From positions 5,736,424 to 5,800,423 of the forward strand of contig NC_081334.1 in assembly GCF_022539665.2 (NCBI RefSeq): 64,000 nucleotides of DNA. The letters are read 5' to 3'. The notes beneath the pieces were generated by a model. The model made no database searches and was not told the origin of the DNA. It was given only the letters and a program-made list of their open reading frames with translations. This DNA is from Daphnia carinata. Lineage: Eukaryota > Arthropoda > Branchiopoda > Diplostraca > Daphniidae. The position numbers and the translations under genes were made by a program. This document shows, piece after piece, positions 23,340 through 36,200 of the stretch (the stretch's first letter is position 1; each line of letters opens with the position of its first letter).

Positions 23340-23670
23340 TTAATCTAAATTAAGAAAATAAAACATAGATAAGCATAAAACATTCTTATTGATATAGCTT
23401 ACATGGTACATAAATCCATCATCTGCCATATTCCTGTAGATTCCTGGCAGGAGCTTCTAAAAGGCTATGCAGTTGCAAATGATCACCATGGCCAAAACTT
23501 GAATACGAAAGTTTGGAAGAATTCTTCGTCTTGGCCACAGAGATCTTCCGTGGGCTTTCCGATTGGACGTTCCATGCACCATAAAAAACAGAAAGGTTAC
23601 AAAATTGGTTGTTTTGATCACTAAACGTTAAGGTAAATAATGTACCTGGTCTCGGCAGTCTTAACAGCAA
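23340..23670 (-). pseudogene. Diverged relative of the 8260-8600 exon segment
   Basis: On the minus strand the sequence reading YSSFGHGDHLQLHSLL aligns with HSRTLYNDVNLQFVC of the palindrome arms. It is followed by the same ACCAT|GTAAGC donor and by a CTATTAATCTAAATTAAG / CTATTAACCTATATTGAG block. Coding potential is weak. It supports a TE-encoded gene shared by the two regions. Confidence 0.4.
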
Positions 23671-24426
23671 TTTCCATTATAACCTCATATCACCTCATTT
23701 TATGGGAAAAGAATTTGGTAGGCATCAGTTCAGAATAAAAATTGTTGCATTCAAATCTTTTGACAGGTGGGATTTAGAAATGGCGCCTACGATTTTCAAA
23801 ACCATTAAATCCTTGTTAGCATTGGAAAAATTGCTGTTGATGCAGGCATTCATTTGGGACATGACTAATGAACTGCTTCATGGATACATCTCTTTTTTTT
23901 AGTCCTCTCCAGGATGACATGAATTCCAGCACTTAGCGATATATCAATTAAAATAGTACCACCTTTTAATATTTTTGACTCCATGATTCGTCTTTGTTGC
24001 AATTGGGAAGGCAAGGCAACTGATCTATGGTAATTTATTCATCACACTTGCTGTAACCATTGTCCCAATGTATCAGCTTTTCTGTCAACAGTAGTTTGCT
24101 AATACGACATTGACGATTAAAATTAAAAAACTAAACAAACTCAGCGGAAAAGCATTACCAGGGGGTAACATCATGCATGTTGACGAAGAATCCTAGGTTT
24201 ATATCCTAGGTTATCATGTACATGGCAGAATATCCACATTGCCTGGATGGCCCAATCCTTTGCGTAATGACACAAATAATAAATAAAAAATATTGAATTG
24301 AAAACAAATTTAACTGAAGTTTTACCAAACAGCCAGCTAGCACCTCTGAATTCCAAAACTACGCCTACACATTTGTATCAAGCCTTTCCAGCATGTCTCA
24401 CCTTTGGCATTTGTTTCGGTTGCTTT

Positions 24427-24594
24427 CGCCGATAGCAGTGAAACAGAAAAAAAAGGCCGATATTTTTTTTTTTTTTTTTTTTTGGGGGGGGGTAAAACGG
24501 ATTGCCAAATCGACCGGTAGATGGCGATAGCAGTGAAACAGAAGCAAAGACCGATATTTTTTTTTTTTTTTTGGGTAAAACGGATTGCCATAAT
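24427..24594. repeat. Two tandem short poly-T elements
   Basis: Two units, each GATAGCAGTGAAACAGA, then GGCCGAT or GACCGAT, a T-run, and GTAAAACGGATTGCC. The second unit starts with CGACCGGTAGATGGCG at 24511. Confidence 0.7.
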
Positions 24595-26658
24595 TATGTG
24601 ACAGCCAGAAATGACATTTTATCGATTACTTATATAGTACATGATGACAAAAAGGAATAAAACACAGGCCTGCCCTGGATTTCGTGTTTTTTAAAAAACG
24701 AACGATCCATCGAATTGAACTTTAGAAAACGCCCCATAGGTGGCTGAATGTCTTTTTTTTAGGAAAGTGACAACTGGAAAAACGTGGGACTGCATTGCGG
24801 TATTTACCTGCAGGGCCATATTAAATCGAAATTGCTGTCGAAATATGATATACGTATGATATGATATAAAGGCATGGCCCTACAGCGTAACGTAAAAGAA
24901 GAAAAAGTCGGGCTGATTTTTAAACCTTAATGTACATCAGATGGCCGTGAATGATAAGGTTATAATAATAGCACGAGGTATATCTTCATACTATGATCTA
25001 TACTTATCAGGTATACCTTTCCTTTAGTGTGATACATAATGCTAGTAGTCTCTGTTAACGAAGTAGTGTTACAAGTATATGCAACTAGCGCGATCAACCA
25101 ATAGTGAAATCGCAAAACAAACACGAAAAAAGCCGCCACCCCATTTCATTTATGATCAAAATGCTTAAAATGTTTGGAATATTAATGTTCATTTTTTACT
25201 TTTTGCCAAGTTGAAAAAAAAAATACCAGAAGTGACCAGAAATAGCCTATATCTCCAGAAATACTGGGCCCACAACAAAACAAATATGATTTTCGTGATT
25301 CTCGTGAAATTTAAGGTGTGTTTGACCTATTTTGACGAAAAGTCCAATTGGGCCAAAATCGCGATTTTTCATGAACAAGAATGTTCAGGGAAATTTGCGA
25401 TTTTTGACGATTTTCGGGGATTTCTTACTGACACATGGATTCGACCCCAAATTTCACAAGGATTACGAAAATGTGGTTCTTTTTTTCATTCAGACCAACA
25501 GATAGTGAGTTATTAGGCATTTTCAAACCGGAAGTTATACTGAAAGTTAAAATTTCGAAAATTTAAAAAATGAACTATGTTCTCCTTTACAAGTTACAAA
25601 AGATCTGCGTAATTTCAAACGTAAGCTATAGTAAATTAACATAACATGGCCTTTCAAAGTTCTTAAAGTTCAGTTTTAAGGTACGACCTGTATACCACTT
25701 CAAAGCACTACCCCACACATAATAATCGAAGCAAATGTTTCAAAACCATCCCCTTAATTTGATAGCCATCAGAATTAAGGTGATAGTGGAACAGATATGG
25801 TTATTACCGGAAAAAGTAAACGGGAGATCCAATTCTTGCGGAATATTGATAGCAAATAGCACATCTTGTTAGAATTTCTTGAAGGTCCAACAAAAAAATC
25901 TTCTGTTACAGACTGTGAATATTTTGTTGTATTGGGAAATTACTGCTATACATGTAGTTTTTGCATTAATATGCAGGCATGAACATCTGCATTTAAATAA
26001 ATAAATAAGTTACCATTGATTCACAAAGTAATAAAATCATGCAACAAACCACAATATGTGCAGAGTACACAACAGAACACATCTGTTACTTTTAACTCCA
26101 CTACTGGATATGCCTACTAATAAAGCAGAATAAGATTAACATGTTGCAAATGTAAAAGTAGTAATTAATCATCTTAATAATCCTGAAAATTGGCTTTTGG
26201 TTGTAAAAAACAAAAGCCATCAATTTTCACCTAATATCATGCACAGTTCTTCTTGTAACACTGGCTTTACCCAGAATGATACAACATGAGACCTGGTTTT
26301 CCAAAAGTATGTTAATATTACCTCACTCTAAACCCAAGTGCAACGGCTGACATTTCGTTTAGGTAACGAAGCAGTGCAATATTTGCACATGGATAATAGC
26401 GGTGGAGGTAAAAACAACAACAAAAAACAGAAATAACGATACCGTTCAGACGAGGGAAACTCAAATACACGTTGTCAACGTAAAAACAAAGTAAACAATG
26501 AGAATCACATGACAACAAAAAATAATAATAGTTCGATTTCAGGCGCTAGAGGCTGATGAAACTGCAGCGCCATCTACTGGAAATACAGTTTGGACAGGTT
26601 TTTTAAAAATAAGCCCGACAAAAAAAGTTCGACAAAAATAAGCTCGACTTTTCGGCTT

Positions 26659-26738
26659 GACCGGTAGATGGCGATAGCAGTGAAACAGAAAAAAAAGGCC
26701 GAAATTTTTTTAATTTTTGTTAAAACGGATTGCCATAA
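26659..26738. repeat. Short poly-T element
   Basis: A single ~80-bp unit running from GACCGGTAGATGGCGATAGC through GGCCGAAATTTTT to TAAAACGGATTGCCATAACG. It is preceded by the phrase AATAAGCCCGAC, also found at the foldback termini. Confidence 0.65.
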
Positions 26739-26785
26739 CGAGATACTTTGTCAAGTGAAACCAGTTTTTCAGCAAATCCTCTCAT

Positions 26786-26791
26786 TTTATT
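26786..26791 (-). terminator. Polyadenylation signal of PORCN
   Basis: AATAAA on the minus strand, about 95 bases past the PORCN stop codon. It is the only canonical hexamer I noticed close downstream. Confidence 0.5.
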
Positions 26792-26882
26792 GAGTACAAT
26801 GTAAACGTTTGCAGTGTTTCAAAATATTGGACGGATGGTTATTTCAGAATGATTTGCAGTTGCTTTTGAAATTACACAAGAT

Positions 26883-28920
26883 TTAAATTAAATAATTAAA
26901 AGCGAAAGTGCTCACAATGATCCAATGGCTCGAAAAATTCAGCCATTTCCACTTTTTAATGGCATGCAACCAGCTATAGCCCTCTTCTTGCAGTTTGGAG
27001 GAATCGAACATAAGTCCCAAATAAGCTAAATGGAACATAGCCAATAAACTAAAACAAAAATTGCTAATTCTTACAACCCAGTGACTCTCTTTCCACTGGT
27101 GTCCACAATTCGAACCACATTTTCGAGCTTGAATACAAGCACTAAAGACAGATGCAAATTTCTGGCGAATGGCATGTTCGGTATATGTATAGAATCCGAG
27201 GGACAAAAGTACAGCCGCTAGCTGAAAATTTAGCCCATGAAGAAGCGCGCTCAAGCCATAAGTTCCGAGGATAGCAACAAATGTTCCATATGGTCGAGCG
27301 ACACGGAAAACATCTGCAACACAGTTAAAATGAAATTAAAACATCTTCCAACTGTAACGTTGAGAAAGTGAACCAAATGCACTTACAGGTTTTAAGCCAA
27401 GTATGCATAGGGACATTCCAATGAATTACGACTTCAACCAAAGAACGCGGCAATTCAATGTGCCATGGCCTGGTTACTGTCACGCTCCATCGGCCTGTCT
27501 GGGAAGTGTCTATTCCGGCTGCTAACGCAGTGAGCTCTGACAAATACGAAACGAAATAGTGGCTACTTCGGAATGACATTGCGTCACGATAAGCCAAAAA
27601 CCACCTGTTGACACAATCAACATTAATTAGTATTAATTATACATTAACATTATAACTTTTTGATACTTGGATGACCCAGATGGTATCAGCCAAAGCGTAA
27701 AGCAAGCTGATATTGTTAGAAAGAGTAGCGACAGTACAAATGCCTGGAGAATATTAACGATACATCTTCCAAGCTGTAAATTAAACGATTCCAAGTTAGA
27801 TTTACAACTAACAATTTAGATATATATTAATTACACAACGATTGCGATTTTCAATGTTCAGATAATCTTTATATGGGATCCAAGGTCCAAATGACACAGT
27901 TCCCACATTATACAGGTACCCAAAATAAGGCAAGGGCTTGGGTAAGTTTGGTAAGACATTTTCATCCAACTGGAAACCAATTGATATGGCTCTCTAAAAA
28001 GATATAAAAGGTATACATTTTTAGAAAGTGTACAAACATATGTAAAAGTAAATAAAAGTAGATAAAAAATATAAAAGTCTAAAAAAAATACTTAAATATA
28101 CAGGAAATGTACAAATAAATATAGAAATAAATGAAAAAAAAATGGAAAAAACTGAAAAAAATGTAAGAAATATAAGTAAAAAATAAATGTAAAAATAAAT
28201 GTAAAAATAAATGTATAACAAAAGTATAGCCAACATAAAATTTGTTCAAGCTATACGTCATACCATGGCCACAAGCATCTGCGCAGCTCGAATCATATGC
28301 CAATGCACAGCCTCGACGATAAAAAGTTCGCTGCATCAAACAATGACACTTTTAGGATTACAACCAGTTTTTCCTTTAGTCAGCACATACAATAGTTTAC
28401 CATATCAAAAGAAATGAAATGCACATCAACATGCACATCCACCCATTGCTTTTCTTGGACTTATTGGAGGAAGCAACTAGTGACAAGTATGCAATCACTC
28501 CTTGTGCTAGCATGTAAAACAAATGATGGCCAAAGAAATGGTACATGACCATTGAACCACAGGCGATTGATACAATATGGCTCAACTGCTGGGGAATCTT
28601 CACTAAATTCAATAGTTATAATTTTGAATTGATACAGTTTATCCAGGAACCAAATTTGGGATAACTTCATTACCAGTTTGTGTTGTTATCCTGTACACTA
28701 CACACCAAGCCACTGCCTTGAAAATATGATTTAAACCATCACTTATGGTTGGGTAGATGCAGCTATAGTACAGCTGATACAGAGACATGGGAGGAAGGCC
28801 TTCCTGTTCGTTCCATGGTGACAGTTTATCTTCATCTGCAAGAGCATAGTTATCTGGGTAAAAATCTGGGTAGAAATCCTCTTCTCCTTCAGGGCCTACA
28901 TCATAATCATAATCAGCCAT
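26883..28920 (-). CDS. PORCN: Porcupine, Wnt O-palmitoleoyltransferase
   Basis: Seven coding exons join in phase: 28674-28920, 28401-28602, 28264-28330, 27835-27993, 27667-27773, 27387-27604 and 26883-27313, giving 476 residues (human PORCN is about 461). Porcupine is the ER membrane-bound O-acyltransferase that attaches palmitoleate to a conserved serine of Wnt proteins, which is needed for their secretion. Matching segments are AVHWHMIRAAQMLVAM, GYLYNVGTVSFGPWI, HYFVSYLSE, IELPRSLVEVV and SALLHGLNFQLAAVLLS. The histidine of ALLHG corresponds to the MBOAT catalytic histidine. Multiple hydrophobic membrane spans are evident, and the N-terminus is acidic (MADYDYDVGPEGEEDF). The ATG is preceded by an acceptor-like site at 28943, suggesting a 5' UTR intron to about 29175. 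All exon phases close and no frame is damaged. Confidence 0.96.
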
Positions 28921-29240
28921 GACAAACAGTACTTCGGTATATCCTGCGTAAGTGGAGAAATGGTAATAAAAAAGGATGAAAAACTTACTTATTATTTGCA
29001 AATATGATACATGTACTACAGTAATGAAACAAATGTACAGTAAATTAGACAAATAGCATTGATTATCACCTTTATTGGAAGTGGGGACGGCGAATCTTTT
29101 AAAGTCTCGACATGACGAACTCCGTATTTTGCGCCGAATGGAAATATCGACGCCCCAAAAAAATGTGGTTTTACCGGTACGCACACACTACACCCAACCA
29201 ACCGTTTCGATATTCGAATGGTGTAGCAGACGAACAAAAT
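28921..29240 (-). promoter_or_regulatory. Probable PORCN 5' UTR and first exon region
   Basis: The minus strand shows TTACGCAG|GATATACC at 28943 (acceptor) and, upstream, TACCG|GTAAAACC at 29175 (donor). These suggest a non-coding first exon beyond 29175. Open frames here are short and overlapping. The transcription start cannot be placed. Confidence 0.4.
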
Positions 29241-30290
29241 CTATCTTTTAGAAAAATGCCAGAAGGCGCCCAATTCATCATGCTACTTTAGAGATTTTGC
29301 TTTCAGTAATCGATTTAATTCAGTCTCTGTATGACAATTGAAACAATGAAATTTCGTTTTCAAAATTGAATCACGCACGTACGCATAGTTTCCAAGCACG
29401 AAAACGAATTTTCAAGTAACAATCAGTCTAGCAAAAAAAAGGAAATTTTTATTTAACCTCAGAAATTACCTACGAGATGGCACCAGTTGAATGTTATTGA
29501 ATATTAGACAAATAAAATTCAAAGCGATAACAAGCTCTGTTTGTAATAATTCATTCCGCAAGTAACCCGCACTCGACATGACAAACTTTAAAAATCACTT
29601 TCAGAGCAAATCTTAATATCATAATTATCGTAAAATGAGTGAAACCAATTGGGAGACGGTCTACAATGAATACTATTGGTGGTTAAATGTATACATATGT
29701 TCGTTATTTACATATATACGGCCGCTTTGACGAACGTGTGTAACAAACATTGACTACATGGACGCATTAAACGATTTAATAGAATCGGAGAAAATGAAAA
29801 CAAATTTAATAGTTCCGTATTGCACACTCATCCTCATTCAACCTAGCGATGCTAGCCTTAAACAATTTTTAACCAGCAATATCCGTATAATGACGGTTTA
29901 ATAATAACGAGCGTTTGAGATAGGAAAAAAAAAAAAAAAAAAAAAAGAAAAGAGCTAGAGGAGGGTCGGATGCTTTCACCACATCGGAGCGACTAAATGC
30001 ACTTCTTCTTATTGCACAAGAAATCGATCGTTACGTTAAGTATTTCATTTTAATTGCTCGACTAATACGGTTGTATAAAAACCATTCTAAATATCTTGTT
30101 AGTAAAAACAAAAAAATGAGTGTCAAAATGAGACTGAATCGTATTCGTTAAATGTTATCAAGTAAAATTGTGTAGGAAAGGAATGAATGAAAGTAATCGA
30201 GATAACAAACTAGTTTGGGTTCTAACATTTTCATAAAGAGAAAAAGAAAGAAAGAGAAAGAACAACACCATTTAGCTTCCATCATTTCCT
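29241..30290. other. Intergenic spacer PORCN-SLC4A11
   Basis: AT-rich sequence between the PORCN 5' end and the SLC4A11 stop codon. It must include the SLC4A11 3' UTR, since that gene reads leftward, but I cannot place its end with confidence. An A-run lies near 29930. No other gene is seen. Confidence 0.5.
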
Positions 30291-33200
30291 TTACTGGTGT
30301 TCTCCGTCGAGCGCTTCCAAGAAGCGAGCTTCGATGAGTTGAGGGACGAGCCGGTGCCGGACGGGCAGAAGGAATAGAATGATGAGCGGGAAGACCATCT
30401 TCATGTAGGCCCAAGGTGCGAAGCCGAAGAGACACATGACCAGCAGCTGCGTCACCTGACACCCGGTGAACTGATGGATCTTGCGCTGCGGCACTCGCCG
30501 GATGTAATGATTCGGCGGATAAGCGGCCTTAGCAGAATCGCCATTGTGAAGTTAATCGTTAAAAAAGCATTACGGCAATGGCTGATAATGAAATACCTGT
30601 TCCATGAAGAGGAGAGTAATGCGCTCAAACATTTGATTTCCGTTGAGAGCCGTGACGGCCATGTAGAGGAATAAGCCGTCCAAAACGGCCGTCGGAATGT
30701 AAGCCAACGGATAGGGCAGGAGGAAGAGCGACAGGCCGATGAAGAAGTGCGAAATCATGCCCGTCAATCTCGTTTCGCGTACTTTGACAATACTATATTT
30801 AAAAAACAAAACAGTAAACAAACGATTAGGAAAATTTCTTATTATGAGCGTCCTAAATACTGAAAATATTCAGCAATCAGTAATGATTGTGGCAGGAAAT
30901 GAGTAATCTTTATCAGAAAAGGTACCGGCCTCAACTACACGAAAAGGCAGTATCTGTAAACCCAACTTCCTATGGCTTTCCGTTCAAATAAAAGCCATGG
31001 TTATCTGATCAATGGTTTGAGAGGAAAAGACTGATTCACGGTAAGTTTCGCATTCAACGAAGTGTTCTTTAAGTTATGGTGTCTCTATAAAAATAAAATT
31101 TTTCTTGCTTACAAAGCAGGAAAACGAATGCTAATACGTACATTTCGTAGACGTGACCTTGGTCGACCCTTTCCTCGACGTCAGCCAGGCCACGGACATG
31201 CAATGGCGAATGCGGCAGCGTCGCATGCATCCATGGTAATCCAAATATGGAAAGAAAAGCCGTCACCAGCGCAACCACAAACAGATCCCAGTGGTACGCA
31301 GGACCTTTTTTTAGCCTGTCAAGAAATGATTTCATGATTTGTTATTCCAATGCATAGATACATACGCATAAATAAATATTACTTGTTGCATGGATTGTTG
31401 ACCATCGCCGACGTGATATTCTGATCCATAAAGAAGAGTAGCGACAAGGAAAATCCCATTCCCATTGCTGCCAGCACAGCCAACCAAGAGAGCCGTTCGA
31501 GTGGTGCCACCATGAAAACGTTTTTATCATCGTATCGGAACCGCTCTACCGTCACATCTTGGAAGAGGTAAGACCCGACAAAGCTCAGCGTGATGACGGC
31601 CACGGGCAGGGAATAGTCGGCCAAAGCTTCTCGTTTCCCGGCTTGTAGATACGGCCTATATAATTAAAGTATGAAAAATTTAAATTTTATCACCATTTTG
31701 AAACCTTCCGTCTTGCTTTGTCCAGTTCGATATTTACGTTTTGTTGAAGTTGTAAAGGGAGACACCGATCCATACAGTGCCAAACATGAGCAGAAGGAAT
31801 AAGAGAGAGCTGGCCCGATTGCATTCCGTCATTTCGGCAGCCGAAGCGTTGCCATGGCTAAGTAGGTAAGCTACCACGGTATTATTGGCATTAGTGGGCG
31901 TGTCAACGCGAGTTTTACTGCTGAGGTTGCCCGGTAACGAATCGCCTTTACACGACGGCGCGTTATAATTCTCTTGGAAATCTTTTTCCAAAACAAAAAA
32001 ACAAGGTTATTTTTACTTCCGTTTCAACTTGGAAAGCGAACTCTAATAATGATGATAACCACACGGAAAAGCCATGAATTTCCCAATTTCTCGACTACAG
32101 TTCCACATCAGTTTGTTATAGCTTTCAGCGGAGCATGGCGATAATACACGTTGAATAATCCTAAAGGTTTGTAGGCAGCATAAAGTTGTACACCCAACTC
32201 TGACAAGTTTGCAAACTAGACTATTAAAGTGTAGGGGATTTATAAATTTTTGAATTTTTTCTAGTAAATGCGCTATAAATCCACTTCATTTGGTTGAATC
32301 AAGTGAAAGGCTGGCGAGTAACACAAATCGGCTTGTCAGCACGAAACGGGGACGCATATATAACAATAAAGGCCATGGGGACTTTGTTTCTCTTCGCCAG
32401 TTGGTTTTGTTTTCTTTATCACGCACACCCCTTTTCCTTTTGTCCTTTGCACGTGCTTCATGCCTGTCTAGGCTAGCTCGTTTCGATACTCGCGTCCGCC
32501 CTTGTGTGGAATTCGCAAACGAGACCCAGAAGGTTCAACACGACGAGAGACAAGAATTTCGTAACTGGCGCGGGTCGATACGAACGAAACGAGCGACGGG
32601 CTCGTTTCACGCCCGGCCAAATTCAGCTGAGTCGACAAACATCACTTTTCTCGCAAACTCTTGAAAGTGGAATATTTTCATAGTGAAGAAATACAAAAAA
32701 AAAAAAAGGGTATATTGTTTGAATGCATCGATATGAATAGTGGTCCAAGGGATCGTTATTATGCACTCGATTCAAAACCAGCTACGACTTTGTCCATCTT
32801 TTTCATTTGCTCGTGCATAGTGCTAGTCTGTAGATTGCCTGTCTAGAGATAGTTGGCAAAAAGGATAGTTTTTTTTTTTACACAAAGAGAAAAAAGATAG
32901 AGCAGGCTAGTGTTGTTGCGGTTTCTGCAAAAGGAGGCCAACTATCAGCCTCTTTCATGTTTCATTTGTAGTTTCAATGCTTGCCCGTTGAAAGTCGAAT
33001 TTATACAAAGCCACCGTACCCTTTGTGATCCCTTCGGCATGTGAAGAAAGCACACATGCACGTAGTAGCAGCTGACGCGAATGGTACATGAATCGATATC
33101 TAAAGACGTCACCAATAACTTGAGATGAGCTGACCGAGAAAAACGGAACAGACATTCTGGGTGTATACTTTCGGCGCAATGGCCAGCATGATGCACTTGT

Positions 33201-36200
33201 TGAAATTACATTTCAAGCTAAATTGGGCTTGGAAAGGAAACCCACAGTGACATCCCCGCAACGTTGTGTCACCCGTGGGGATCTAAAAAGACGCGCACAT
33301 GGAAATGTCCCGCGAGTTTCACCTTAACAGTAGCGTGCGGAATCGATTATTGCGCAGTTGCTCGACTCCCATGCAACACAACAACTTTTGCCAATGTACC
33401 ACAGCTACGTTTCTTTTTACCGATCAATTCGAATTGGTTTATCAAAAGTGTGTGAAGAGATTCGATATCTATCTAGACAAAGAAACGGTTTGTCAATATA
33501 AGTCAGTGACTTGATCCCAAATTGGAAACGCAAAGACAACATAGACGTTGGATAAAGCAAATGAAGAATAGAAAATAAAGAACAATGAAAGACTTACTTT
33601 TGACGGTGTCGCGAAAGGCGTCGACGCAGAAGGCGATGGAGATGAAGAGGGCAAAGATCTCCTCGGTGGATCGGGTTGACCATCGCATGAGGCGCGAAAC
33701 ATCGAAGAGCGAGTAGAGGACGAGGAAGAAGGACGACCAAAGACCTACGCAGCCGTACATGGCGTAGAAATCCAGTTGGAAGTCTTCGCAAATACTGTAG
33801 ATCACTATAAAAACAACATAAGGAAAAAAAGAAATATGTACATATGAAAAAGGAAAGATTTTGATTATTCGAATTCGGGTGAGAAGGCACAAAAGGCAGA
33901 TAAGAGGGAATTGAATTATTTCTGTCTAGGGATTTGCAAACGAAATAAGCAAACATTACATGTCGCCCCAAAGCCGGCCCGTAATAGCAAAAGGCTGCAT
34001 GGCTTTTGACTTTGACAAACCGCTTTCTCTACAGCTTTTTTTTTTTTTTTACTAGCACTCGACCCATCAGTTATTATACCCATTGTACATTTCTTTAGAT
34101 CTCCAAATGAAATAAATCCCTATAGCCGTTGGGACTTTGAAAACACAAGACGGTAGTCGTAATATGGTTATTATAACTGCTGGCCCAACCATAAACTACG
34201 CTGAACATCCACATGGGCATCACTACTTTTCCTACTTTTCTTTTTGCGTTGTCTTATTTTTCGCGACATCTGACCTCACGGAGGCTACAAGTTCGAGCTA
34301 CTTGACGCCCGTTTTTCATAAAAAATGGGGAAAGGATTAGATGATATGGATGGAGGTTTAGTCGCTGTGATTATCTTGAAGAGGAAAAAGAAATCGCTTA
34401 ACATGTCAAATCGTTCTCGTTCAACGCGACAAAAGAGATCGAAAAATGGGTGAAGCGAGAGAAAAGTGTAAGTGCTGAGGGAACGAACCTTTGATGTAGA
34501 GGGAGAGTGGCGCCGTGGTGAGTAGGATCAGCAGTGGCTGGCCGCCGAAGACGAAGAAGAATAAGCCGCCGATCGTCTGACCGATGATGACTTTCTTGAC
34601 GTCTAAAGGTTACAAAGAAATAAAAAAAAAAAAATCATTGGATGCTGAATCAACCAACTGGACAGAGAGGAAAGAACACGTTAGTTTCAAATACAGTACA
34701 ATAGACAGCCAACGAAGACGATCGATCGTCGCGAACTCTTCCAGTCATGGAGACAATCGATCGCCGTTAAACTTGTATGAATGAAAGAGAGGAGCATTAA
34801 ATAAATAATAAATACGACGAAGTGCAATACGGTTGCATTAGGGACAACATTTGAAAGCGGAGGACTGCTATTTACCAATTTTCCCGTGAGTGTTGTGGTC
34901 GTTTAAAACGCCAAAAGCGATGGCCGGAAGAATGCAGGCAAAATAGAGGAAGAGCGTGGTAGAGAGGACCTTTTGGGGTGTCTTCACACCCGTTAGTCCA
35001 TCTTTGTAATCAGAGACGTAATGGGGCAAACGTCGCGCAAGATCCTCTCTGATGCCCTGCCCGAATCTACACAATCTTTCGCCCTCCTAAATTAAAAATT
35101 TCACAGGCATGTTCAATTTCACATTGTATGTGATTTTGTGCTGGATAAGAAATACGTACGCTGCTTTCCCCGCCGGTGGAGAGTCTTGCTGCACTGCCAT
35201 GATCCACTCGGATGGAGATGGCCTGCTCCTCGGCTAGCTCTTGCGTATGTTTCAACAAAATCCGTTTGAATTCTTCTTCGGTGCGGGCCTCTAACAATCG
35301 CTGACGAAGGTCCATGTCCGCTAAAAGTGTGGCAAATGTTCGGCCCGTCTCCAACGCGTTCTTCGTCCCTTTCTGGTCAATAGAAATAAAAAATTAAAGT
35401 TAAATTGACATTAAAGAATCATGGAGTATGGGAAAAAAAAATGAGGAAAAACAGCTTAAGACGAAAACCCATCGCTCACGACTTTCTCACGAAGCGGAAA
35501 GTCAAACACACATAGAGCGTGATCGGCCAGGCCTGATAAAGAGATTATTTAGGGGCTAGCTTTCTATATCATTAAAGCACATACACATAGAAAGAAAGTC
35601 CGCCGGAAAAAAAGAATGAAGGGGAAACAACACTCGACCGATATAGTTCTAGTATATAAGCCGTATATCGCACGGCTCGCTAACCCTTAACCCATCGAAA
35701 ATCAAATCAAAAGAAGTCATCGAGTGTATAAAATCTGGACGCCAAGAACTCCGATTTCCGGTGAGCCTTATTTTTTTTTTTTTTTTGCGAGCAAAACATA
35801 AAGTGATGAAATCTTCCTATTAATGGTTGATCAACGTGAAAGTTGAAACAGATATGGCTACTTGGCGATATACATCACACGGGCTCTTGTTTTTGTGTCT
35901 TCCGGAACAGAGAGTGGGATTCGTCTTTCTTGACGTCAAATGTGATTTTCAGCGCCCCCCTTTTGGTTGCCAACTTCTGTCGAAGGTCGTTGACAAAATC
36001 TTACGTTTCACGCAGAAAAAAAAAGAGACGCCCACCAGCCTAGTTTGCTTCGCCTCTTGTTGCTAATCTGTAATCAGAGATTTATTTTTTTTTTTTAAAG
36101 ATGGAATTTTCAAGTAGTGGGTGGGACAAGTACAAAACGATGGCAAGAAAAAGTGAATCTGCATTCGTTTCAGGAGTACGTCCCCCAAACCCTTTATTGG

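Larger units (their letters stand above)
23680..26780. other. Repeat debris, no gene recognised
   Basis: Apart from the short poly-T elements, this stretch is AT-rich DNA with short, unconvincing open frames. The 101-codon frame at 25211-25516 is rich in F and K and lies in a GAAAATTCG-type low-complexity region; I see no domain in it. Confidence 0.5.

Noticed and set aside
32290-32664. Overlapping plus-strand frames in a transporter intron
   Set aside because: Two frames overlap in different phases, with no family similarity and no splice context.
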